Shown here piece after piece: positions 1 to 5,875 of a stretch of 11,893 nt of DNA (position 1 is the stretch's first letter; each line of letters opens with the position of its first letter). The translations under genes were made by a program, and so were the position numbers. The notes under the pieces were generated by a model. It was not told the DNA's origin. It saw nothing but the letters and a program-made list of their open reading frames with translations, and did not search any database. The stretch comes from an uncultured Clostridia bacterium (lineage in GTDB: Bacteria > Bacillota > Clostridia > Oscillospirales > Oscillospiraceae), in NCBI GenBank assembly GCA_945918815.1, contig CAMEIU010000051.1:1-11893 (forward strand), in the 5' to 3' direction.

Positions 1-81
1 ACTGAAACGGCAAAACCACGCGGCGGAAAAACGACAGGAAATGTGGCTTCTATCTTCGGATGGCATCCACATTTTTTATAG

Positions 82-279
82 TATGCCATTTACACGGTCC
101 CGGGGCGGCCTGTCCGCACCCGGGATCTTTTCATACCCATAGCCAAACAATACAAAAAACGGGGTGCGGAATTGCCGGAAATGCAGGAGTATGCGGCGAA
201 GGAACTGCGAAAATATCTGTTTCAGCTGTCCGGTGAGGATGTGGCCATTGTCTCCGCTTATGGCTATCGGGATAAATAA
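82..279 (+). pseudogene. Possible decayed 5' fragment of a large carbohydrate-active gene
   Basis: A plus-strand frame is open from just after a TAG at 79-81 to a TAA at 277-279, and has no usable start codon near its left end. Its second half reads PEMQEYAAKELRKYLFQLSG. This resembles the AA-x-EL-x-x-YL-x-x-x-SG helix found in the non-catalytic N-terminal domain of several large glycosidase-associated proteins (DUF4838 or GH67/GH20-domain-2 type). The recognition is from memory and rests on about 20 residues. The fragment lacks everything that would normally follow, and the frame after the stop shows no continuation. It may equally be chance coding-like sequence. Confidence 0.2.
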
Positions 280-343
280 GCAAGAGCGAATATCTTGCAA
301 GGGTTCCAAGAGCGCTGTCATGGTTGCGAAAAAGCTTATGTAG

Positions 344-428
344 GGCACGGCCACTGGACGTGCCGCTTGCAGGCAGTTGCATCCCGGAACCAACTGCCAA
401 ACGGCGCGTGCCGCGCCCAACAGTGGGC
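344..428. repeat. Cluster of four short perfect inverted repeats
   Basis: Four perfect hairpins sit almost back to back: GGCACG/CGTGCC (344-349 with 359-364), GGCAGTTG/CAACTGCC (372-379 with 391-398), GGCGCG/CGCGCC (403-408 with 412-417), and GCCCA/TGGGC (415-419 with 424-428). The last two share three bases, so they exclude each other. None is followed by a T-run, so they are not simple terminators. The style is similar to the hairpin chain at 3796-3932 on the other side of the GH38 gene, but I see no shared sequence. It could be the end of an inserted element or a structured RNA. Confidence 0.4.
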
Positions 429-544
429 ATTGTGCGATTTCACAGAAATGCCAGTGTGAGATAGAGCCCTGTCATAAAATCCGTGTGCTTACGAAAACCG
501 ATCGTCATAATTCCATTTTTCTGCTTTAAACCAGATATGCTTAG

Positions 545-592
545 AAAAACACGGCTGATCCTGGGATGGTTCCCTGGTCAGCCGTGTTTTTT
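545..592. terminator. Strong bidirectional intrinsic terminator after the GH38 gene
   Basis: AAAAACACGGCTGA (545-558) pairs perfectly over 14 bases with TCAGCCGTGTTTTT (578-591). An inner GGGA/TCCC pair (563-566 with 571-574) extends the structure around a four-base loop. Read on the minus strand the stem ends in five T's; on the plus strand it ends in six. It lies 46 bases downstream of the GH38 stop codon and is the obvious end of that transcript. It could also stop transcription coming from the left. Confidence 0.9.
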
Positions 593-638
593 GGAAAATG
601 TGGGCGTTCCCGCAGCGGGGGACGGAGCCGTGCAGCGC

Positions 639-3600
639 TTATGCCTGCATGCGGCACTTGAGGGTCACGATCTCGAAGCCGCGGACGGGGAGGGAGATCT
701 GGTTGTTCCGGAGCTCCAGGCCGCCGTCGGGCAGATCCTGTTCCATCAGGTCGCAGCGGGTGACGGATTCCACCGGCAGGCCGAAGGTCAGGGAGACCGT
801 ATCCCGGCGGCCGTGGGCCTCGTAGAAGCGGACGATCAAATCGTTGCTGTCCTCCGCCTGCTTGACGGTCTCGATGATCACGTTGGCGTGGTCGCAGGAG
901 ACCAGGCTGAAGGCTTCCGGCAGGCTGCCGCCCTGACCGGCGAGGGGCTGGGCCATGAGGGGCTGGTTCAGGCAGAAGGCTGCCTGGACGGTGCCGCTCT
1001 CCTTGAAGCTGCCGCTGTGGGGCAGGAGGGCGTAGGTGCATACATGGCGGCCCTGGTCGGCCTCCGGATTGGGATAGGTGCCACACTTGAGCAGGGTCAG
1101 CTTCAAGGTGCTGCCCTCGGCGCTGTGGCCGTACTTGCAGTCGTTGAGCAGGGACACGCCGTAGCCCTCCTCGGACAGATCTGCCCACTTGTGACCGCAG
1201 ACCTCGAACTTGGCTGCATCCCAGCTGGTGTTGGAGTGGGTGGGCCGGTTCAGATGGCCGAACTGAATCTCATAGGTGGCGCTGGTGGTCTGGAGGTCCA
1301 GGGGGAAGGCGGCTTTGAGGACCTGATGGTGCTCGTGCCAGTCGATCTCCGTTTCAAAGTCGATCTGCGCGCTGTGGTCCGTCAGCCAGATGGTCTGCGT
1401 GAGGGTGGAGCTGAGGTAGGTCCAGGTAATGCGGATGCCCCGGCGGCTGCCTTCGTCCACCGGCTCCATGGACGCCACCTGATCCACGACCCACATCTTC
1501 TGCTTGTAGTAGCTGGAAAGCTCCCAGTTGTCGTACTGCCGCGGGATGTCCTCAAAGACCTGCAGCTCGTTGAGCTTCTGGCCGGGCAGGGCCAGCTGCC
1601 GCCGGGCAACTTTATCAAAGAGGGAGGCAATGCGGCCCTGTTCGTCCAGCTCCAGACGGACATAATCGTTCTCCAATGCCCGGGCTTCCACGATCACCCG
1701 GCATTCCGGCGCTTTGGACGATACAACGGTCCAGCCCATGGCCGGGACTTCGTCCACCCAGAGCTGCTTGCCGTTGCAGGAGACAAGGCCGCCGCGGGCG
1801 AAGCCCAGAGGATTGTAGACCAGAAGGCCCTGTCCGGCTATGTTGTCCGCCAGATGCCGCAGCCGCGCATTTACCAGCGCGTTGCCGGTTTCCGCCAGGG
1901 CGGCGTACTGCCGGTCGCATTCCTCGTAGACCTCCCGGATGGAGGAACCTGGGATGATGTCGTGGAACTGATTCAAAAGAATGGTCTGCCAGCCGTCGTA
2001 GAGGGCCTTCTGCGGATAGGCCGGTCCGCCCAGAGCCTGGTCCAGCACGGCCAGGGTCTCAGCCTTCTGGAACAGCAGCTCGCTCTTGCGGTTGTTCCGC
2101 TTGTTCTTGGCCATGGAGGTGTAGGTGCCCCGGTGGAATTCCAGGTACAGCTCGCCCACCCAGCGGGGCGTCCGGCCGGTCTCCTGGCAGGCGTCATAGA
2201 ACTTGCGCTCGATATTGTCCAGATATTCGGTGGAGGTGGTGATGCGGGTTTTGGGGAAGCCGGGGAAACCGGCGGCGGTGCGCCGCTGGGTTTCCAGCAT
2301 ATGGCGGGTGGGGCCGCCGCCGCCGTCACCGAAGCCGAAGGTGATCATGACCTCGTCGGTATACTCCTTCTTGGTGTACCGCTCCCAGGTGCCCAGGACC
2401 ATTTTCGGCTCCGTGGTGCCGTTGTAGGTGACATAGTTTTCCTGACGGCCGCCGGGCAGCTTGTCCTGGGCGGTGGCGAAGCTGGTGAAAATCTCCGTGC
2501 CGTCGATGCCCTGCCACAGGAAGGTTTCAAAGGGCATCCGGTTGGTCTCGTTCCAGCTGATCTTGGAGGTGAAGAACCGGTCCACGCCCGACTTCTTCAA
2601 AATCTGCGGCATGGCCGCGCTGTAGCCGAACACGTCCGGCAGCCACAAAGTTTTGCTGTCCACGCCGAACTCCTGCTGCATGAACCGCTTGCCGTGGAGA
2701 ATCTGGCGCACCAGGCTTTCGCCGGAGCTGAGGTTGCAGTCGGCCTCCAACCACATGGCGCCCTCCACCTCCCAGCGGCCTTGGCGGACCATCTCTTTGA
2801 TCTGTTCATAGATTTCCGGGGCGGATTCTTTCACATATTGATAGAGCTGGGGCTGGGAGGACATGAACTTGTACTCCGGATACTGCTCCATGAGCCGCAG
2901 GACCGTGGAGAAGCTCCGTTGGGCCTTCTCGCGAGTCTGGTCCAGGGTCCAGAGCCAGGCCACGTCGATGTGGGTGTGGCCCACGCAGTCCACGGTGACG
3001 GCACTGTGGCCGCAGGCGGTCTGATACAGGTCCTTCTGCAGCCGGGCCGTGGCCCGTTCGAGACTCTCATAGAAGGCGTCGCTGCGGGGCTGCCGCAGGT
3101 CCAAAAGGTTGACGGCAGATTCCAGGGGTACCAGGATCCGGCAGAAGTCCTCGCTGCCCTCCTCCAGGCACAGGCAGGCGTCCAGAGCCACCTTGATGTC
3201 GTAGTAGAATTGTTCCACGGCCTCGTCCAGCCAGAGCAGGCTGGGCAGGAAATAGGCGGTCTCTTCCTCGGTGCCGCAGTAGAAGTAGAGGTACATGTCG
3301 TAGTCCGTGTTCGGCTGCAGCAGCACCTGCCGGTGGTTTACATCCAGGCCCTGGACCATTTCACCGTTGAGGTACACCAAGCCCTGGGGCTTGCTGGCGT
3401 CCCAGCCGTCCTCGTCGGCGTATCCGGCGATGCGGTGGTCAAAGTGGGGTACGGCGGTGCGCAGGTCGAAGTACAGGCGGCAGCCGGGCCGGGCCGCCGG
3501 GGTGCGGAAGGTCCCGTGGAACCAGAAGTGGCGGTCCTTTCCGCCGAAGGCCAGATCTCTGGGAAACGGCTTCCAGGGGCCCTCCGGCGGATTGTTGTCC

Positions 3601-3713
3601 GTTTTGTAGCCGCTCTCCACATAGGTGAAGTCCCCCAGCTCCATGGCCGGGCGGTAACGCAGGGCGTTCAATTGCTCTGCGATACGGTTGATTTTCTCAG
3701 GCACAAAATGCAA
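639..3713 (-). CDS. GH38 alpha-mannosidase, large Ams1/MAN2C1-like type
   Basis: Predicted cytoplasmic zinc-dependent retaining alpha-mannosidase of 1024 residues that removes alpha-linked mannose from oligosaccharides. The zinc and active-site signature HTHIDVAWLW starts at about residue 246 (H246, D250). The nucleophile is predicted in LPDVFGYS (D360), and a further zinc-ligand histidine lies in QFHDIIPGSS (H584). In order: an N-terminal beta domain (about 1-235), the catalytic barrel (about 240-500), a helical bundle (to about 610), and C-terminal beta-sandwiches. The extra N-terminal domain and the length match yeast Ams1 and human MAN2C1 better than the shorter bacterial MngB type. No signal peptide is seen. 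The start is taken as TTG at 3713, because AAGGAG (3722-3727) lies 8 bases upstream of it and overlaps the in-frame GTG at 3720-3722. The gene is divergent from the GH43 gene. The family is certain; the exact linkage cleaved is not. Confidence 0.95.
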   Translation of the reverse strand: MHFVPEKINRIAEQLNALRYRPAMELGDFTYVESGYKTDNNPPEGPWKPFPRDLAFGGKDRHFWFHGTFRTPAARPGCRLYFDLRTAVPHFDHRIAGYADEDGWDASKPQGLVYLNGEMVQGLDVNHRQVLLQPNTDYDMYLYFYCGTEEETAYFLPSLLWLDEAVEQFYYDIKVALDACLCLEEGSEDFCRILVPLESAVNLLDLRQPRSDAFYESLERATARLQKDLYQTACGHSAVTVDCVGHTHIDVAWLWTLDQTREKAQRSFSTVLRLMEQYPEYKFMSSQPQLYQYVKESAPEIYEQIKEMVRQGRWEVEGAMWLEADCNLSSGESLVRQILHGKRFMQQEFGVDSKTLWLPDVFGYSAAMPQILKKSGVDRFFTSKISWNETNRMPFETFLWQGIDGTEIFTSFATAQDKLPGGRQENYVTYNGTTEPKMVLGTWERYTKKEYTDEVMITFGFGDGGGGPTRHMLETQRRTAAGFPGFPKTRITTSTEYLDNIERKFYDACQETGRTPRWVGELYLEFHRGTYTSMAKNKRNNRKSELLFQKAETLAVLDQALGGPAYPQKALYDGWQTILLNQFHDIIPGSSIREVYEECDRQYAALAETGNALVNARLRHLADNIAGQGLLVYNPLGFARGGLVSCNGKQLWVDEVPAMGWTVVSSKAPECRVIVEARALENDYVRLELDEQGRIASLFDKVARRQLALPGQKLNELQVFEDIPRQYDNWELSSYYKQKMWVVDQVASMEPVDEGSRRGIRITWTYLSSTLTQTIWLTDHSAQIDFETEIDWHEHHQVLKAAFPLDLQTTSATYEIQFGHLNRPTHSNTSWDAAKFEVCGHKWADLSEEGYGVSLLNDCKYGHSAEGSTLKLTLLKCGTYPNPEADQGRHVCTYALLPHSGSFKESGTVQAAFCLNQPLMAQPLAGQGGSLPEAFSLVSCDHANVIIETVKQAEDSNDLIVRFYEAHGRRDTVSLTFGLPVESVTRCDLMEQDLPDGGLELRNNQISLPVRGFEIVTLKCRMQA

Positions 3714-3721
3714 TGAACTCA

Positions 3722-3727
3722 CTCCTT
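3722..3727 (-). promoter_or_regulatory. Ribosome binding site that fixes a TTG start for GH38
   Basis: Minus-strand AAGGAG lies 8 bases upstream of TTG (3711-3713). The alternative in-frame GTG (3720-3722) shares its first G with this site and therefore cannot be served by it. No other Shine-Dalgarno-like sequence lies upstream of that GTG. Confidence 0.75.
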
Positions 3728-3795
3728 ATAAAGTTTCATTGGATGCTGATCGATTTGCACAGCCAATCTGACGGCGGATGAAATTGGAATTTGCA

Positions 3796-3932
3796 GCGCC
3801 CCCTTCGAGGGGACTCCGCGAAGCGGTGGGGGCCCGCAAGGGAGCGCCGCCAGCGGCGGAGGAAAGCGACCGCAGCGGTTGGGCAGGCACTTGGTTTTGC
3901 GCAAACGAAGCGCAGAGTGAAACCTTCGTGCC
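3796..3932. repeat. Chain of short hairpins, probable dispersed intergenic repeat
   Basis: Consecutive short inverted repeats follow each other with few bases between: CCCCT/AGGGG (3800-3804, 3808-3812), CCGC/GCGG (3816-3819, 3823-3826), CCC-GCAA-GGG (3833-3842, a GNRA-type loop), CGCCGC/GCGGCG (3845-3850, 3853-3858), and ACCGC/GCGGT (3869-3873, 3875-3879). After these comes a longer arm pair GGCAC..GGTTT with AAACC..GTGCC (3886-3897, 3920-3932). This second pair encloses the palindrome TTTGCGCAAA (3896-3905) and competes with ACGAAG/CTTCGT. From memory, GC-rich gut Clostridia carry many intergenic repeats of this look; no second copy is present in this window. The frames running through it encode low-complexity Arg/Gly/Pro-rich peptides and are not believed. 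Confidence 0.55.
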
Positions 3933-3940
3933 AACCCGGA

Positions 3941-4100
3941 CTGTCGCAGGTTTGCAGTTGTACCGTATGACCGGTAAAGCTGCTTGTCGAAACAACCCCA
4001 GCCTCGCAGGGGATTACACGTCCCTGCGCGTCCTGTACCTCCGCGGCGCTGATCTCCTCGCTTCAATATAGAACTCCACCGGCTGCCCATAAAAAGGTCC
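3941..4100 (-). pseudogene. Possible degenerate remnant of a beta-sandwich protein
   Basis: Read on the minus strand, one frame gives GPFYGQPVEFYIEA and the adjacent frame continues with EISAAEVQDAQGRVIPCEAG and then about 20 more protein-like residues ending near LQTC. The two pieces would join through a single frameshift at about 4060. The DAQGRVIP stretch is reminiscent of the Ig-like C-terminal domains of GH2-type enzymes. The coding look fades where the hairpin chain begins. Evidence is limited to residue texture and one short motif, so this may be chance. The same stretch contains a 7-bp perfect hairpin CGCAGGG/CCCTGCG (4005-4011 with 4022-4028). Confidence 0.2.
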
Positions 4101-4125
4101 GGCGGGCGCTGCCCCTGCCAAGTAT

Positions 4126-4156
4126 ATTATACCGGAAAAACCGCCTGTACAGGCAA
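4126..4156 (-). promoter_or_regulatory. Candidate promoter for GH38 with a palindromic operator in its spacer
   Basis: On the minus strand a perfect TATAAT (4126-4131) lies downstream of TTGCCT (4151-4156; 4 of 6 to the -35 consensus), with a long 19-base spacer. The spacer contains most of the perfect 12-bp palindrome GCCTGTACAGGC (4143-4154), which also overlaps the -35. A dimeric repressor or activator could bind there and would also lie upstream of the plus-strand GH43 gene. If this promoter is used, GH38 has a leader of about 400 bases that includes the hairpin chain. No closer convincing minus-strand promoter was found. Confidence 0.4.
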
Positions 4157-4238
4157 CTACAAATTTTGAGGAAAGCAATAAAAACTGGGACAGCCATGCG
4201 GAATGTGAGGTTTTTATAGAGATGCACAGATTTTAAAG

Positions 4239-4267
4239 TTTTCTGGCCGGACGGAAAATAGTATACT
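4239..4267 (+). promoter_or_regulatory. Candidate promoter of the GH43 operon
   Basis: TATACT (4262-4267, 5 of 6 to the -10 consensus) lies 25 bases before the preferred start codon. At 17-base spacing the -35 position is TTTTCT (4239-4244, 3 of 6). A good -10 with a poor -35 is what an activator-dependent promoter, for instance an AraC-type one, often looks like. The surrounding 4160-4270 stretch is AT-rich compared with the genes. Confidence 0.35.
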
Positions 4268-4291
4268 GAGCAGCGAAAGGCGGTGCTGTTT

Positions 4292-5872
4292 GTGAAAGCG
4301 CTTCAAAATCCGGTCCTCAGAGGCTTCCATCCGGACCCCTCCATTGTGCGGGTAGGGGAGGACTATTATTTGGCCACGTCCACCTTCGAGTGGTTTCCCG
4401 GTGTGGCGGTGTATCATTCCAAAGATCTGGTCCATTGGCGGTTCGCGGCATTTCCGCTGACCCGGACCAGCCAGCTGGACCTTCGCGGCGTGCCCAGCTC
4501 CTGCGGCGTGTTCGCGCCCTGCCTCTCCTGGTCGGACGGACTGTTTTATCTCATCTATACGGTGGTCAAGACCGAGTCGGTCTTTCAGGATACGGACAAC
4601 TATCTGGTGACGGCCCCGGATATTCAAGGCCCCTGGTCCGAGCCGGTGTATCTGAACAGCACAGGCTTCGACCCGTCGTTGTTCCACGACGCCGATGGCC
4701 GCAAATGGCTGGTCAACCGGGACTGCGACACCCGGCTGTACCAGGAACCGAGAGGCGGAATCCTGCTGCGGGAATACGATCCGGTCCAAAAGCGGCTGGT
4801 GGGCCCGGAGCGGCGCATCTACCGCAGTGAAAAGATCATCGGCGCGGAGGGACCCCACCTGTACCGCCGCGGCAGCTACTATTATTTATTGTTGGCCGAG
4901 GGCGGCACGGATACCAACCATGTGGCCACCGTGGCCCGGAGCCGGAGCCTGTTCGGCCCCTACGAATGCGACCCGGAGACGCCTCTGCTGACCAGCCGGG
5001 ATGATCCCTGGAATCCCCTGCAGAAGGCGGGCCACGCCAGCCTGGTGGAGACCCAGACGGGACAGTGGTACATCGCCCATCTGGTGGGCCGCCCCCTGCC
5101 CCACAAGGGGACCTGCATCCTGGGCCGGGAGACGGCCTTGCAGCAGGTGGAATGGACGGAGGACGGCTGGCTGCGGCTGGCGGGCGGCGGCCGGGAGCCG
5201 AGGCTGACGGTCCCGGCGCCGGACCTGCCGGAAAGCCCGGCGGAGACGCTGCCGGAGCGGGACGATTTCGATCGGGAGACTCTGGGCTACCCCTACCAGA
5301 CCCTGCGGATTCCGCTCTCCGGAGACGTCCTGAGCCTGACGGAGCGGCCCGGCTTCCTGCGGCTCCATGGACGGGACAGCCTCCACTCCAAATACGAGCA
5401 GGCCCTGGTGGCCCGCAGGCAGCAGGACTTCTGCTTCCACGCGGAGACCACCGTGGAGTTTGAGCCGAAAAATTACCATCAGATGGCGGGCCTGATTCTG
5501 CTCTACGACACGGAGAGCTTTTATTATCTCTATCTGACCCGGGACGAGGCAGGCCGGAAACGGCTCAACGTCATGCAGAGCGTCCTGGGCAGCGTGTCCT
5601 ATCCTCTGGGCGCGGGAATCGTGATTCCGGAGGAGGGACCGGTCCGGCTCCGGGCCAGGGTCCGGTACGACGTGCTGCAATTCGGCTATCAGGCCGGAGA
5701 CCAGGATCAATGGCTGGAGCAGCGGTACGACTACGCCGTGCTCTCCGACGACTACGCCATCGCCCGGAATCACTGGCGGTTTACCGGGGCCTTCGTGGGC
5801 CTGTGCTGCCAGGATTTCTATGACCACACCGCCTACGCGGATTTTGACGATTTCACCTATCGGGAGGATTGA
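4292..5872 (+). CDS. GH43 beta-xylosidase/alpha-L-arabinofuranosidase-type enzyme
   Basis: Predicted cytoplasmic inverting five-bladed beta-propeller glycosidase of 526 residues that releases xylose or arabinose from short oligosaccharides. The opening NPVLRGFHPDPS is the classic GH43 start with the catalytic base at D15. The pKa-modulating Asp is in TGFDPSLF (D127), and the catalytic acid is in GAEGPHLY (E186). From about residue 324 a concanavalin-A-like C-terminal domain follows, as in subfamily 11-type beta-xylosidases, whose size this protein matches. No signal peptide. GTG at 4292 is preferred because AAAGG (4276-4280) lies 11 bases upstream and the protein then begins like its relatives. 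GTG at 4283 lies only 2 bases from that site. It is first in an apparent two-gene operon. The neighbouring mannosidase makes a glycan target other than plain xylan possible. Family certain, substrate uncertain. Confidence 0.93.
   Translation: MKALQNPVLRGFHPDPSIVRVGEDYYLATSTFEWFPGVAVYHSKDLVHWRFAAFPLTRTSQLDLRGVPSSCGVFAPCLSWSDGLFYLIYTVVKTESVFQDTDNYLVTAPDIQGPWSEPVYLNSTGFDPSLFHDADGRKWLVNRDCDTRLYQEPRGGILLREYDPVQKRLVGPERRIYRSEKIIGAEGPHLYRRGSYYYLLLAEGGTDTNHVATVARSRSLFGPYECDPETPLLTSRDDPWNPLQKAGHASLVETQTGQWYIAHLVGRPLPHKGTCILGRETALQQVEWTEDGWLRLAGGGREPRLTVPAPDLPESPAETLPERDDFDRETLGYPYQTLRIPLSGDVLSLTERPGFLRLHGRDSLHSKYEQALVARRQQDFCFHAETTVEFEPKNYHQMAGLILLYDTESFYYLYLTRDEAGRKRLNVMQSVLGSVSYPLGAGIVIPEEGPVRLRARVRYDVLQFGYQAGDQDQWLEQRYDYAVLSDDYAIARNHWRFTGAFVGLCCQDFYDHTAYADFDDFTYRED
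4293..4306 (+). promoter_or_regulatory. Possible CcpA cre-like site at the start of the GH43 gene
   Basis: TGAAAGCGCTTCAA matches 13 of 14 positions of the degenerate cre consensus TGWAARCGYTWNCW (mismatch at position 13) and is nearly palindromic. It overlaps the start codon at 4292, about 25 bases past the candidate -10, where a bound CcpA could block elongation. A match of this quality is expected by chance roughly once or less in a window this size, so position is the main support. Confidence 0.3.
5862..5867 (+). promoter_or_regulatory. Ribosome binding site inside the end of GH43 for the next gene
   Basis: GGGAGG lies within the last codons of the GH43 gene, 8 bases before ATG at 5876. 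The GH43 TGA (5870-5872) is only 3 bases from that ATG, so the two genes are probably co-transcribed and translationally coupled. Confidence 0.8.
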
Positions 5873-5875
5873 CCC

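Larger units (their letters stand above)
1..544. other. Left intergenic region without a convincing intact gene
   Basis: I see no complete gene here. Short frames are open at the left edge (for example one from base 2 to the stop at 136-138), so the tail of a neighbouring gene could enter the window, but nothing in them is recognisable. The base composition is lower in GC than the enzyme genes. What can be named inside it is a decayed open fragment (82-279), a cluster of short perfect hairpins (344-428), and the terminator that begins at 545. The two minus-strand frames over 76-430 show no domain and no plausible ribosome site. Confidence 0.5.
3728..4291. other. Divergent intergenic region between GH38 and GH43
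   Basis: This 560-base stretch has no gene I believe. From left to right it holds 70 bases of plain leader next to GH38, the hairpin chain (3796-3932), a possible gene remnant with its own 7-bp hairpin (3941-4100), the minus-strand promoter candidate with the 12-bp palindrome (4126-4156), and an AT-rich stretch with the plus-strand promoter candidate (4239-4267). The short frames here, including one of 97 codons on plus and one of 123 on minus, run through the hairpin chain, have Arg/Gly-rich composition and lack good ribosome sites. Confidence 0.6.

Noticed and set aside
136..271. Imperfect inverted repeat (ATAGCCA at 139-145 with TGGCTAT at 261-267) flanking the decayed fragment
   Set aside because: Seven paired bases over more than 110 bases of separation is within chance, and no target duplication or transposase accompanies it.
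483..3716. A 1077-codon plus-strand open frame opposite the GH38 gene
   Set aside because: It is a GC-bias shadow of a gene with full GH38 signatures. Its protein is rich in Gly/Ala/Val/Leu/Gln with no domain, and it runs through the terminator stem.
4283..4285. GTG at 4283 as the GH43 start
   Set aside because: The only ribosome-site-like sequence (AAAGG, 4276-4280) is 2 bases away, too close. GTG at 4292 gives better spacing and a family-typical N-terminus.
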